Shown piece after piece: positions 21,001-31,215 of a stretch of DNA of 64,000 nt. Numbering within the stretch: the first letter of the stretch is position 1; each line of letters begins with the position of its first letter. A model generated the notes under the pieces. It ran no database searches. It was not told the origin of the DNA and saw only the letters and a program-made list of their open reading frames with translations. Source of the DNA: Sternotherus odoratus (Eukaryota > Chordata > Testudines > Kinosternidae); contig JAVMKO010000001.1 of NCBI GenBank assembly GCA_032164245.1, positions 13,553,603-13,617,602 on the forward strand. Direction: 5' to 3'. A program made the translations under genes and the position numbers.

Positions 21001-24000
21001 TGGACCAGCTTGGTCTGGACTAAGAAGTGAATATTTTTGGGAAGTTGTTATATTTGTTTGGCTTTTTAAGCGATATCCAAACACACATAAAACACACAGT
21101 TTTATACCTTTAAACTGAGTTGAGGTTGAACAATAAAATGCTTTTTAAAGGAAAATGACAAGCTAGGCTCTAAATTTGGGTTTTGTTTAAAAACAGAACC
21201 ACAATTTTAGGAAATTGATGAAAATTAAATTTGACATTGGAAATATATATACCTGGGAAAGGGTCTTTTAAAATATTTGCGTGACAGTGTTAACAACCGT
21301 GACATTTCAGCAGGGTAGCAGTGGCTGAGAGCCTGAAAGTGAAGTTGACTATTAAAATAAAAAACAAAATGAAAAGCTGTCCCTTTTAAGAGAAATGTAA
21401 AAAAGTAAAGAGAAGCTAAATAGTATAAATGGTGGAATAACTTCAAGGTGATTGTAGAGTTTTTGGAAACATTGAGCACCTACAATTCCCATTGAAATTC
21501 ATTTGAGCTAAGGGTCCTGAGCACCTTTGCAAATCAGGCCAATTATTAATAGTCAAGGGATGATTTTAGATTAAAAATCATTATTTAGGTTTCTGTAATG
21601 TAAAACTGGTTCTTCATCACTGTGTCATGTATAGTTTCATGGAGGTTGGTGACGTGTGCTGGGTTATTGTCACTCTGTTCCCCAAATGTTTTAGACTGCT
21701 GGCTGTAAAAATTGCATTTCGAAACCCTGGTGATGTATCTGACAACTTTCCTTTTTTGACAAATATGTATCACAGAAGGATGAGGAATTGCTTTGGCTTT
21801 TCCCCCCCCTCTTTCAGGCTTTGGGAGAATCCTTAGGACGAGGTGATGATCACAAAGACATGGACATCATAACCAAATTCTTGAAGGTAAAGAACTTTAA
21901 CTTGGTTAATTATATTTGAGCAGTAGCAAAGATACAGATGTGACTGAATATACTCAGGATAGAAATGCTAGTTGTGGTTATTCTGCATGTCATCTTTTAT
22001 TTCTACACTTAGGGTGAGAGTCTCAAAAGTGCTCAGAGCCCGGGAGCTCTCATTGTTTCCAGCAGGAGCTGGTGGGTGCTTAGCACTTCTGAAAAATAGA
22101 TCCTTATTTTCCAGTCTTTGTGAACATGGTTTTGGTTATGCTTTGTCCTGTGACAATGAATTCAATAGCTAATGTTTTTAAATTCAGAAAGATTAAGCAG
22201 GATTATGGTCACTCTGTACTAACATGGTGCATACAGAAACTTCCGTTTTTTAAAAAGAGAAGCAGGGCATACTGGAGAAAATGAAATTCCATCTGTTTCC
22301 ACCAGATTTAATAAGGGAATTAAAGAGAATTCTACTGGCCTCCACCTATGGCTTCAGTAAGGAAACTCATGTTTAGGCAATTAGTGTAAAGTAAACTGCT
22401 TTCCTGGCAAGAAACCCACCTAGCGTTTCAGTCCTATATCTTGGTCCTCAAGTGACTAATTAGATTATCAAAAGTCCCTTGACCTTCGAGCTGTAACTAG
22501 TCGTGTGAGTTGATACATTGAGTGTTTTTTGATGGTAACCAGACATAAGAATTTTAAGATCAGACTGGCTCGGGATTGTTCTCTCTCCGACCGTTCAGGT
22601 ATTAAAGTCAGGGCAAGTTGGACGTGTTGAAGTTGGCTGAGCTTTTGAGACCCTATGTTCAGTGTGATGGTGTTTCTTTGTCTGGAATGTGTTAATGTTG
22701 CATCTGATCAGCTTCAAAATTTCAGGGAATGCTGTATACAGGTGGGGGAAATGAGGGCACCCAGAGCGCCTGCCATGGGGGAAGGGTGGAACTGGGCGGG
22801 GGCACAAAGAACCCCTGGGGATGGGGAGAGGGAAGGGTGACACACAGCTTCTGGCACGGGAAGAGATTTCGGGGAGTCCTAGAAATAGAGGCGGATAAAA
22901 GGGTGGCACCCAGGGAGGTGTGTGTGTGTTGAGGGAAATAAACAGATGCAGGGAGCCCTTGGTGTGTCAGTTTGACCTGCACAACTTATGAAGTGTGGTG
23001 CCCCTAGTCATGTATTCGGCTTGGCATAGAATGTGTCTAACATTCGGTGGGCTGGCTCTGAAGGGAGTGCTGGGCGTGTGTCTATTCCAAGTGAGCCTGA
23101 GGCTGTTGGCATTTCCCACCTGCCTCTCTGCTTTCAACTTATAGCCCATCTGCTTCTATCACTGATGTCCACCACAGCATCTCCTGAGTTTCCTTCTCCC
23201 TCTCCCCTTCGTACCTGCTACCTCTTATGGATTCCTTGTTTCTTTTCATTCAAGTCCCTCCTGAAGCCCTGCTTTTTTCAGTTCTAACATCTATGCTGCA
23301 CTTGTATGCGGACATTTTACCGGTGTAGCCACTAGGTGGCACCATGGCATAAATTTACTCCTTCCTTTTACAGTTTCTTCTGGGCGTCTGGGCGAAGGAG
23401 CTGAATGCCAGAGAGGATTACGTGAAGCGTGGGGTGCAGGGGAAACTAAACAGCGCCACACAAAAGCAGACAGAATCCTATCTGAGACCTCTCTTCAGAA
23501 AACTGCGGAAAAGGGTGAGGGAGCTTCAAAATGGCAGGGCCCAGCAGGACTTCCTAACTGCATAGTGCTTCTTATTGATAGTAAGATTGTCTCCATTGTA
23601 CAGGTGGGGAAGTGGAGTCAGAGAGGCTAAGTGACTTGCTCAAGGTCATTCAGTGACACAGTTGGGAACAGAACGCTGGTCCCCGTGACTCCTACTCGTG
23701 TTTAACCAATTAATCCTAGATCCTGCCTAAAATAAATGTCCATTGTCTTCCCAAATGTCATAATGTGTATCTCTGATCAAATGGGTTGCTATGTGGTTGA
23801 GAGTGCTGATTTCATTCACAACTCACATAACCTCTGAGTGCCTCAGTTACTTCATTTGTACCAGTGGTTTTCAAACATTTTGGGCTGCATACCCCTTTCC
23901 AAATAATGTCATCTCCCACATACCCGCATCTGGGATAGAGTCATAATATACCTGTGATTAGATTGCCAAGTGTTACTAAATAAAGTGTGTTGTCTGGCAA

Positions 24001-27000
24001 TACAGGATTTTTCTTGTGTGCCCCCTGACGAAGGCTCACATTCCTCAGTTTAAAAACCTCTGATTTATACAATGGAGATATTTATCCTCTTTAAAATGCT
24101 TGAGATTTGTGGCCGCAAAGCTCTGTGTAAGTGCAAAATACGATCGCTTTCAAAAGCTATGTATTGTCAGAAGTAAAACTAATGTTTTTCCTCTTTCAGA
24201 CTCTCCCTGCAGACATCAAAGAATCAATAACCGATATTATTAAATTCATGTTGCAAAGGGAATACGTGAAGGTATGCTTACTTCTAAGCTTCTAAAGTGT
24301 TCAAACCATGTAGTTTTAATTGGATGATATACTGTGAATGTTTCATTTTGGCTTCTCAAAGGCATGTCTTTAGAGAGAACACACGTTCAAATAAAGCTGA
24401 CATCAGGCTTTGCTGGTTAGGCACCAGGTAAAGGGATGTGGGGAATTCGCTCATTGTATAGTTCCTGGAACTGAATGGCAGGTTTCCAGATTCTGTGGTA
24501 TGGTATTTAATTCTCAGGAAAAGAGAGCAGTCTTGGACACATCTCCTGCTTTCTGGTCAAACCTTGCTTGATTTACAATCTGAGAGACTGTTGAAGTCAG
24601 TGCAGTTGCAAATCCAGGCAGAATCTTGCTGGAAATGATTATATTAACTTGCAGAGGAAACTTGAATGGGAATGTCAGTGTTATCTCTCAATTAATACCA
24701 CATTATATGTACGAGTCGTGTATGTAAAATATCAAACACATGTAAGACCTTGTTCCTCCCTACATCCTGCATTTGACATACCCACATCAGTAGTCCTGTA
24801 CAAACTCAAAGAGAGGGTGATGTCGAGGGTAAATTATTGAAAGTTTTGTGAACAAAGTGTGCTTAACGGAGGAGTTTGGCAGGCAAGAACAATCAAAGTG
24901 TTACTGAGTGTTCTATAGCCACCTCCAGAAAGGAAGCTGGAATGCCAGTGGTATTTCTATACTAGTTTGTCTGGGTGGCAGGAGAAATGGAGCCTTGTAA
25001 TTCCCCTCACTTTCCCAGCATTATGACAAGACTTCTGAGGATTTGGGACAATCTGCCTAATAAACAAGCCTGATTTTGTCTCTCTGACTTTGTTAAAATT
25101 TGCTGGCCGAGGGCAAGTTTCATTCAAGTCGCTTTAAGGCTAAAGTGTATTTTTCAGTTATGCTTTATGTATTCTAAAAGATCCCCTCCCAACTCACTGC
25201 TGAGTAAAGCAATAGGCCTATGGTATATTATGTTGGTGAATCAGCTGTGCCTATCTGTTTCACAGGTGCTTGATTTTATACTCACTAAGTCAACTGAACT
25301 GGGCAGTTTGAATACACCCCTGGAAGTTTTTGTGAGGCTTGGAAATTTTAAAAACACATTGTCTCCTTCTATATTTTCACAGTCCCCCATCTCAATTCCT
25401 AGCAAGAGTTGTCCTTTGTCATATTCTGCTGTCTTGGACACTCTTTAGTTTGTACAGCATGGTGTACACAGTGCATGCTATGTTAAAAGAACGTTAAGAT
25501 AGCAAAATGAAGCACTTGAAAATGGGGAAATGCCAGAATTAAAGCAAACCATTAACTTCTGTATCACATCCCATGCTGTGTCAAAAGAGGAACAGATTCC
25601 AGTTCTCCAGAGTGGAGTTCAACTTCCTTAACCAGGAGGCCATCCTTTCTCTTCCTAGAATTATAGAATCTGAGTTGAAAGGGACCTCAGGAGATCATCT
25701 AGTCTAACCCCCTGCTCAAAGCAGGACCAATCCCATTTTTGCACCATATCCCTAAATGGTCCCCTCAAGGATTGAACTCACAACCCTGGATTTAGCAGAC
25801 CAGTGCTCAAACCACTGAGCCTCATTTGTTGCACATCTGCCAATTTCCTCCTACAAACAGCATCCTTCACTACACAACTCTGACCCATGCTAGCCTGTGC
25901 ACAGAATGAGGCAGGTTCCTGTGGAAAATATAATATGCGATCATGTAATTCTGGCATTTCCCAGCTTTTGATTGCTTAATTTTGCAATTGTAACATCCTT
26001 TGAATATTTTGTGTACAATTTCCTAATTTTAAAAAAGCCCTCAAAAACCAAATTTCATTGTGTGGAATCATACTGACCCCCTCACCCTCTAGCATGAGCT
26101 GGTTATTGATCTACAGTGCAGACCTCTGTTACTTGACCTAAATAAATAACTGTGGTAGGCTGCTATCCTCTGGACCAGTCACTAGAGCTGTGGATAAGAC
26201 TCAAACTTGCCAGGAGGTTTCACAGCTAGTTGCTGACAGCAGAGGAATGTAGATTTCCAAGTTCTGTAGACCAGTGCAGTATTGATTTTATACCCTGTGC
26301 TTTTAGCCTGTCTGTCTCTCTTTGCTTTTCTAAGGATTTATAAACTTTTTCTCTTCAGGCTAATGACGCCTACCTTCAGATGGCCATTGGAAATGCTCCC
26401 TGGCCTATTGGCGTCACTATGGTTGGCATCCATGCCCGAACTGGCCGGGAAAAGATTTTCTCTAAGCATGTGGCCCATGTTTTGAATGACGAGACTCAGA
26501 GGAAATATATTCAGGTAAGGGCTTAAGGAGTGTTAGACTCTGGATTCCAGAGGCTTCACATTCAAAGTTAGGAAGATCTTTGAATTGCGCAAGTTTTATA
26601 AGCACAAATGATATGGAAAAATAAAAGGTGGTAGATACGTGCTGTTGCCTTTTGGCTCTGACCAAATGTACTATCAGTTTAATAACCATGGCATCCTGGA
26701 CCCCCCTGGGGCTCTCCTGCTGTGGCTGAAGGATGGTGTCTAATAAGTCTTTTTCCATCACCAATCATGAGTCTACATTATGGCTGAAATAACTACAAAC
26801 ACATTCTCTTGGGCGTCAGCGTTTTCTAACCTGTAGCATTAACGTCGCCCTAGTATGTGGCGTTTATGATACAGTTGTCGAATTGACTCCACAGTGAAAC
26901 AAGTTTCCAACTTGGTCTTGTATTTCTGCAGCCAGACAAATATGGTGGTTCTCTTAGTGTAACGTTCCTTAAAGGGACATCAGCGCGACATGGGTACAAC

Positions 27001-29948
27001 ATTCCAGGTTCAGATAGAGCCCTCTGTTAAATTACATCCTGAACTTAAAGACTGATTCCTTTAAGAATTGGTGCATGAGCATTTCTCACCCCTGTTGATG
27101 TATGGTAGGGTCCCAGAGCAGGTCAGTCTGAGAGGACTCGCCCTCTCCTCCCATATATATACATATTTGGCTGCTGCAGCAGCAGCCCTGAAGTAAAGCC
27201 CTCCCACATTCTCTATGGGACCTGCGGAAATAGTTCCATGGGGCAAGCAACTTCCCTACTAGCCAGCGACCTCTACCCTCTGGGCCCTTTTGAGCTGTCC
27301 TTCCTGCCGCAATACCAAGGCTCCCATGGCTTCCAGCCTCTGCTATGAACCATGATGCCATCTCTGCTGTCACGTTACCCTGGGGGAAAAGGAGAGTATC
27401 TTTTATCTTACTGATCATCTGAGGAAATGTCTTCCGCACACTCCCCCCGTTTCAGACATTCGCAGAAGCCAGCGGTGGCCCTGTAACTAGGGGATGTCAC
27501 TTCTGGGAAAAGGAAGTGTCACTCAGATTGCTTTTGGGGGCCCTGACTGGAGAGTGTGTTTGAACTGTGGAAAGGGGGTTTTCTGAAATACCACAAGTTA
27601 AGCATCAGTGTCTTCATGCCATTCTTTCTGAAAACATTGTACTTTAGGCACTCAGGTCGAGGGGGGGTCTCAGCTCTGGGGGCTAAAAACTGAGCTTTAA
27701 TGGTGGCTTGAATATAAATTTCCTCTGTAGCCTTGGGACATCCCTCCATTTCTGTCCCTCCTTCTCTAACATGGGGCTAATCCTTACCCCAGAGGGCTAT
27801 GTGATATCCTCTTTGAGTAGCCTTCTAAAGTTGCAGTGTACTTGACTATCCTGCAGAAGTTTCTCTTCCCATTATCTCTAATATGGGGTACATTTGCCTG
27901 CGCAGGGGATCCTTGTGTACATCTCCCAACTGTGCCGATTTCTGTACAAATCTGTCCCAACACTTCTTCACGGTGGGAAGAATTTTCAGGACTAGGCTGC
28001 TCAAGTATGATGGCGAACAGTACAGCATATGTAGAGTTAGCTTTGTGCGCTTTGTCTTGGCTACAGACACACAGGAGAGTCTTTCGTTTGAATTGGGTTA
28101 TGCAAGATCTTTGCTGCTCAGCCCAACAATGTCAGATGCACATTGATTTGTTTACTGGGAGTCCAGAGTTACAGCATCCAAAGCAAAGAGTGATCATTTA
28201 GGGCTTCTGATTTTTGGTTTTAACCGGTAAACACTGGTAAAACATCCCTGCTTTAAAATAAAATAAAATGGTGTTTATCCAATAAGCACTGGGAAAATAC
28301 CAGAAATAGTTACTTGTCTCTAAGGCCTTGTCTACGTGGAGCAGTAATGTGTCCTATGGGGGCATGGCTTTTAAAGCGTCTTAACGTATTGTGTGTTAAT
28401 TGGACCATGTAGGCCCTGCTGGTGCGCAGTAAAGGTTCCCTAGTGTGCTTTAACCTAGTTCTGTTTAAAGCTCTATTACAGTAAAGTGCACGAGGGCGGT
28501 GGTTCTCAGCCAGCAGTCCAGAGCCCCTTGGTGGCCCATGATCAGGTTTCAGGGGGCCACCCCCTCCCCCCCGCCCCGCCCCGCATAGGCTGAAGCACAG
28601 GGCCCTGAGCACTGCCATCCTGAAGCCTGAGCAATGTAGCTTCATGGGAGGGCCTTGTGGCATGGGCAGTTGCCCTGCTTGCTGCTCTATAATGCCGGCT
28701 CTGGCTTTTATATGCAGAACATCAGTTACTGTGACCTAGATGAGCCGTGGAATTTGTATAGCATGTTGGGGGGTGGCTCAGAAAGGAGAAGGTTGAGAAC
28801 CCTGCACTAGGGAACATTACAGAGTTTCCTCATGATAGTATTTCCTACTCTAATGGGTAATGTATATACAGTAATGTACGTTATAGTATCTGAAAAGAGA
28901 GCCCAGAAACATTTTTGGACATCTACATAAAATTCAAAAGTTACTAAAAAAATCTCCCTCCTCCCCCCAATGAAATTCATGAACCCCCCCAAAAACCAGC
29001 CCCCTTAGTGAAAATGGACAGCGCCAGGCCATTTCCAGAAATGTCACTTACCACAGAAAGGCCAAAGCGCCCGCAGTGCTGGGGCTAGACCTTCTGCCAA
29101 GTCACGTCTCCGGTCAGCTAGAGGTCACGTTCCAATCTAAAGCAGCAGGGGTTGCAGAATTCAGGCAGGCATGTCTCACACCTGCCGGCTAGTGGGACCT
29201 TGCCATTGCTAGAGTGCAGCCTAGCATGCCACCACCGACGCTGGGGTCATGTCACTCTTCACTCTGCTGGATACGTGGGTTTTTTGGTTTTTTTAGAGAG
29301 TCGGAATGATGCTGTTAGATAGCTTAGGCAGTAGTAGTGTACCCAAGATAAGAGAGACAAGGTGGGTGAGGTAATATCTTTTATTGGACCAACTTCTGTT
29401 GGTGAGAGATGCTTTGGAGCTTACACAGAGCTCCTCTGTCTTTTAATTTTAAGCCGGAGTTTAGTATAAGAAGCAAAAAGTCTAAATGGTGAAAGGAATC
29501 ATCACAGTTAACCCGCTAGTGCCAGTTTCCTCGTCTGGAGGAAGTAACCACTTTCCTAAGGTCTAAAGAGCTATTGACAGCTAGTGAGGCATGTTGTCCC
29601 ATGAATCTGTTTGAATGATCGGCTACATTAATAAATTATGCCCCACTATTCCCTCTGCCGTTTGGAGCATTCATCAATTACCCTTTCCCTGCAATTACCC
29701 TGTCCAAGAGACCTGCGTCTCCTAGAAGATGCCTAACTTTTTGAAAAACCTGGTCACGCTGGTGTGGGTCACTTCTGTGCCCGAAACTCAGAATTGACCA
29801 GGAAATGGTTAAGTGGGTTTGATTGCTGCTGGTTTATTCCAGACCTCTTGTTTTCTTGACTTTCTAGGGGTTGAAGAGACTCATGACCATTTGCCAGAAA
29901 CACTTCCCAACAGATCCATCCAAATGTGTGGAGTACAATGCCTTGTGA
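8973..29948 (+). CDS. PRPF18: Pre-mRNA-splicing factor 18 (whole gene, 10 coding exons)
   Basis: PRPF18 acts in the second catalytic step of pre-mRNA splicing, in the U5 snRNP/spliceosome with SLU7, where it helps position the 3' splice site. Coding exons: 8973-9038, 11045-11122, 14008-14112, 16581-16694, 19300-19446, 21818-21886, 23374-23514, 24200-24271, 26359-26514 and 29868-29948. All ten are phase 0 with GT-AG introns and join to 342 residues plus stop, equal to the human protein. The N-terminus ([13 protein letters not shown]) is followed by a PRP4/SFM splicing-factor motif at about 84-115 ([18 protein letters not shown]). The Prp18 helical domain is at about 194-335, including its highly conserved loop ([18 protein letters not shown]). 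No damage is seen. Its 3' end faces FRMD4A. Confidence 0.98.
9039..11044. other. PRPF18: PRPF18 intron 1
   Basis: The first part continues the CpG-rich region (to about 9170) and is followed by a tRNA-derived SINE. Beyond that no gene or clear repeat is seen; a C-run lies at 9461-9472. Confidence 0.6.
9164..9350 (+). repeat. tRNA-derived SINE with CR1-like tail (turtle type)
   Basis: The head has a pol III A-box-like TAGCTCAGTGGTTTGCGCA and a B-box-like GGTGGTGAGTTCAGCCC. The body is GGGATCTGGGGCAAAAATC, GTCCTGCTTTGGGCAGG and a GAGGTCCCTTCCTACGCTGA tail, matching the cryptodiran tRNA-derived SINE layout. Not a functional tRNA gene. It sits only about 125 bp after exon 1. Confidence 0.8.
11045..11122 (+). 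CDS. PRPF18: PRPF18 coding exon 2
   Basis: Residues 23-48 ([20 protein letters not shown]...). Acceptor CTGTCTAG, donor AAG|GTATGT. Confidence 0.97.
11123..14007. other. PRPF18: PRPF18 intron 2
   Basis: AT-rich intron sequence. I see no gene and no clearly recognisable repeat. Confidence 0.5.
14008..14112 (+). CDS. PRPF18: PRPF18 coding exon 3
   Basis: Residues 49-83: an acidic run (QQEEEEEKP) and then [18 protein letters not shown]. Acceptor TTATGTAG, donor GAG|GTAAAA. Confidence 0.97.
15340..15550 (+). repeat. MIR-type SINE
   Basis: Diverged core-SINE: GGTAGTGCATGGAACTGGGA, then TGTGACCTTGGGTAGGTTAA, TCTCTGCCTCGGTATACCAT and AAAATGAGGGTATGTAAGTA, in the order of the MIR core and tail. 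Confidence 0.7.
15722..16189. mobile_element. TA-flanked MITE with GC-rich internal hairpin
   Basis: The ends CCGTATTTTTCGCCCTATA and TATAGGACGAAAAATACGG form a long inverted repeat, flanked by TA at 15720-15721 and 16190-16191 (Tc1/mariner-type target choice). Inside are about four direct copies of a unit of roughly 35-40 bp (CGGTTCCCCCCTCCCCGCCG, GGGCGGGCTGCCG) followed by about three inverted copies, forming a very stable GC palindrome. A T-run lies at 16095-16117. Open frames here come from the repeat and are not genes. Confidence 0.8.
16581..16694 (+). CDS. PRPF18: PRPF18 coding exon 4 (SFM/PRP4 motif)
   Basis: Residues 84-121 ([19 protein letters not shown]..., APEVNK). This exon carries the splicing-factor motif shared with PRPF4. 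Acceptor CTCTTTGCAG, donor AAG|GTAAGA. Confidence 0.98.
17262..17391 (+). mobile_element. Penelope-like retroelement tail with hammerhead-like core (family A)
   Basis: Reads CATCCGACGAAG, a perfect stem GTGGGT/GCCCAC at 17277-17282 and 17287-17292, then GAAAGCTTATGC, GTTAGTCTTTAAGGTGCCAC, and ends CAGACTAACATGGCTACC. The layout CTGANGAA-stem-GAAA followed by a short GC/GC stem resembles the small hammerhead variants described with Penelope-like elements. The conserved T is C in this copy. No reverse transcriptase or GIY-YIG coding sequence is nearby, so this is a truncated copy. Confidence 0.6.
17395..18127. mobile_element. MITE (TAGGTCTACAC type) interrupted by hAT
   Basis: Starts GTTAGGGTAGGTCTACAC, is broken by the hAT at 17412-17704, and resumes GTACGGTGATGTGCAAAG. 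The part around 17905-17960 (CCACAGTCTTTCCTTGCTG, AAAGGCTCCAGCAGC) matches the repeat at 61846-62258. The right boundary is approximate. Confidence 0.5.
17412..17704. mobile_element. hAT MITE with 8-bp target duplication
   Basis: The left end CAGGAATCGGCAACCTTTGG and right end CCAAAAGTTGCCGGTCTCTG are hAT-type inverted repeats. Target copies are GTCTACAC (17404-17411) and GTCTGCAC (17705-17712), differing at one base. The 293-bp interior is itself largely a foldback. A related fragment lies at 37862-38036. Confidence 0.9.
18128..18196. mobile_element. Rearranged Penelope-like tail (inverted junction)
   Basis: The first part (AATCAGAGAGGTAGCCATG, TTAGTCTGGAATAGCAG) is the reverse complement of the end of the 17262 copy. 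The second part (AGGTGCCACAGGACTCTTTG) is in the forward sense. An inverted joint of this kind is common for Penelope-like insertions. Confidence 0.55.
19300..19446 (+). CDS. PRPF18: PRPF18 coding exon 5
   Basis: Residues 122-170 ([20 protein letters not shown]..., ENTTIEELE). Acceptor CCTTTTCTAG, donor GAG|GTATGC. Confidence 0.98.
20039..20330. mobile_element. Harbinger-type MITE
   Basis: Starts GGGCTGGTCTGTACTAG right after TAA (20036-20038) and ends TTATACCC before TTAA. The ends match those of the large Harbinger element at 1910-6340. The inner AACTTCAGCTATGTGAATAA / CATAGCTGAAG hairpin also occurs in the MITE at 40072-40357. Confidence 0.75.
20450..20810 (-). repeat. CR1 LINE 3' fragment, antisense
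   Basis: Reads CATCTAGTCTGACCTCCTGT, GAACTTCCCCAAAATAATTC, GCATCCAATCTTG, TTGAAGAGTCCATTATTAAA and TTCCCCATGTAGTTACTTAT, the reverse complement of the usual CR1 3' end. Truncated and non-coding. Confidence 0.8.
21818..21886 (+). CDS. PRPF18: PRPF18 coding exon 6
   Basis: Residues 171-193 ([20 protein letters not shown]...). Acceptor CCCCCTCTTTCAG, donor AAG|GTAAAG. Confidence 0.98.
21887..23373. other. PRPF18: PRPF18 intron 6
   Basis: A G-rich patch lies at 22735-22930 with a short GT run. No gene or assignable repeat is seen. Confidence 0.45.
23374..23514 (+). CDS. PRPF18: PRPF18 coding exon 7 (start of Prp18 domain)
   Basis: Residues 194-240 ([20 protein letters not shown]..., RKLRKR). 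Acceptor CCTTTTACAG, donor AGG|GTGAGG. Confidence 0.98.
23555..23715 (-). repeat. MIR-type SINE, antisense
   Basis: CCATTGTACAGGTGGGGAAG, GAGAGGCTAAGTGACTTGCT and CAAGGTCATTCAGTGACACA are the reverse complement of the MIR core. Confidence 0.75.
23790..24150 (+). repeat. MIR-type SINE split by a hAT insertion
   Basis: MIR words CCTCTGAGTGCCTCAGTTAC and TTCATTTGTAC run up to 23861 and continue at 24063 with ATTTATACAATGGAGATATT and TTTGTGGCCGCAAAGCTCTG. The break is the hAT element at 23862-24062. Confidence 0.7.
23862..24062. mobile_element. hAT MITE with 8-bp target duplication
   Basis: Ends CAGTGGTTTTCAAACATTTT and CAGTTTAAAAACCTCTG. Target copies are ATTTGTAC (23854-23861) and ATTTATAC (24063-24070). 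201 bp, inserted in an older MIR. Confidence 0.9.
24200..24271 (+). CDS. PRPF18: PRPF18 coding exon 8
   Basis: Residues 241-264 ([20 protein letters not shown]...). Acceptor CCTCTTTCAG, donor AAG|GTATGC. Confidence 0.98.
24272..26358. other. PRPF18: PRPF18 intron 8
   Basis: Contains one antisense SINE (25659-25821); otherwise nothing recognised. Confidence 0.5.
25659..25821 (-). repeat. tRNA-derived SINE, antisense
   Basis: Begins ATTATAGAATCTGAGTTGAA, then GACCTCAGGAGATCATCTAG and CCCCTGCTCAAAGCAGGACC, and ends with the tRNA-like head GATTGAACTCACAACCCTGG and AACCACTGAGCC. The same family as 9164-9350. Confidence 0.85.
26359..26514 (+). CDS. PRPF18: PRPF18 coding exon 9
   Basis: Residues 265-316, holding the most conserved loop of Prp18 proteins ([19 protein letters not shown]) and [17 protein letters not shown]. 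Acceptor TCTCTTCAG, donor CAG|GTAAGG. Confidence 0.98.
28322..28840. mobile_element. MITE (CCTTGTCTACGTG type) interrupted by hAT
   Basis: Starts AAGGCCTTGTCTACGTGGAG. AGGTTCCCTAGTGTGC at 28432 and CACTAGGGAACATTAC at 28805 are inverted words on either side of the hAT at 28497-28804. The right edge is not sharply defined. Confidence 0.5.
28497..28804. mobile_element. hAT MITE with 8-bp target duplication
   Basis: Ends CGGTGGTTCTCAGCC and GGTTGAGAACCCTG. Target copies are CACGAGGG (28489-28496) and CACTAGGG (28805-28812). 308 bp. Confidence 0.88.
29340..29440 (-). mobile_element. Penelope-like retroelement tail (family B), antisense
   Basis: Plus-strand words GAGAGACAAGGTGGGTGAGG, ATCTTTTATTGGACCAACTT and GTTGGTGAGAGATGCTTTGG, then AGCTTACACAGAGCTCC. 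On minus, 29440-29411 shows the stem GAGCT/AGCTC after a decayed CTGANGA block, followed by CAAAGC in place of GAAAGC. Confidence 0.6.
29868..29948 (+). CDS. PRPF18: PRPF18 coding exon 10 and stop
   Basis: Residues 317-342 ([20 protein letters not shown]...) and TGA at 29946-29948. Acceptor CTTGACTTTCTAG. Confidence 0.98.
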   Translation, partial: GLKRLMTICQKHFPTDPSKCVEYNAL

Positions 29949-30790
29949 GTCCCTCAGCTGCTCACAGCATAAATCAATTTCTGCTCTCAAAGACCCAGCA
30001 AGAGAAGAGAGAACAGACCAGACTTTGCTTGAAATCGACCAGAAACTTGGGGTGTGCCTGGAGCAAAAGCAGAAAGCCAGAGCTTTGTCTAGAGCTTGAT
30101 TTCTACAAACCACATCTATTTACATTTCTTTTCAGTGCTGTGTACATTCCACTCAACCGATCCTGAACCCATTTGGGTTTATTTGGAAGGGGGGGGGTCT
30201 TTATTTTAATTCTGGAAATCATAGGGGCCGAACATTATTTCTTTTCCCACAGCTCAGAAGCTTAGGTCTCGGTCATCTCTTGCTTTGATTGGACTCTTCC
30301 CAATTGAGGTTGGCATGAGCAGATGATTAGAAGGAAACCGTTGAAACTGAATTCTAATTATTTCTGTAAATATGAACGTTTCAGTGTCTAATCTTTCATG
30401 TGGTATTTATCAGAAAAAAGACACATACATTTATTTCTCAGCTGAAAAGTACAGCCAAACTGGTAAAAGTTTTTGATCTTGAATGGATCTGTTTTTTTGT
30501 AGTGGAGCTTTTAATATGAACCTTGTGAGCTTGGAGGAAGGACTCTTTGGGCTCTTTAGGTTTTCAAGTTCTGTTTTACACATCTGGAGAAGATTGCAGC
30601 CTGCTGGGCATTGCAGTTAGAATAATTAGTGGTGGAAGTGACCTCCCGTGGCCAGGTACAGTATTTCAAGAAGGCACCGACCTTTGCTGTCATGCACCAT
30701 GAGTAGGGAAGGGTGGGAATGATGCTTCCTCATTTACCTGTACTACAGAAACAGTGGAATATTAAATAGTTGTTAAAGTCGTAGCAATAG
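29949..30790 (+). other. PRPF18: Likely PRPF18 3' UTR
   Basis: Unique-looking sequence after the stop. ATTAAA at 30761-30766 is the first reasonable poly(A) signal I see. The true cleavage site is uncertain; a later AATAAA lies at 31941-31946. Confidence 0.4.
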
Positions 30791-31215
30791 CGATTCCTGC
30801 TCAGCTGCCAGGCTGTCCTTTCAATGTGCCTTAGCCCTGTCCTGGAGAGACATTTCCAGGGTTTGAGGGTCACTCACTTTTCTTGCTTATTTAAATCCTT
30901 GACCTCCCTGCAGTGGATGCTAATTCCTGCCAACGATGGAAGTGGTTTTTGTGGTAAAGGCCAATTGTCCCAGTAGGAACTGGAGTTAAATCACACACAC
31001 AACAGAGGCCACCAGAAGGCCCTGACATGGTGACAACTTTTAGTCGCTGCTGACCTGGGCTCGGTTCAAACGGTTTTTAGCAATGAGAGAGGGTGAATCC
31101 TCTCTCCCATTACCAGCCCCATCAGATCTTCTGAACAATGACATTTTTATGGGGTGGACTTATATGTGCCCAGACTCCATGGTGATAAGAATCTGACTCA
31201 TTCACAATTGAAGTA

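Larger units (their letters stand above)
19447..21817. other. PRPF18: PRPF18 intron 5
   Basis: Contains a Harbinger MITE (20039-20330) and an antisense CR1 3' fragment (20450-20810). No gene is seen in the remainder. Confidence 0.55.
26515..29867. other. PRPF18: PRPF18 intron 9
   Basis: Contains a MITE with a hAT inside it (28322-28840) and a Penelope-like tail (29340-29440). Open frames at 27086-27439 and 28310-28663 resemble no known protein. Confidence 0.5.

Noticed and set aside
27086..27439. 117-codon minus-strand frame in PRPF18 intron 9
   Set aside because: No known motif and no exon-like boundaries.
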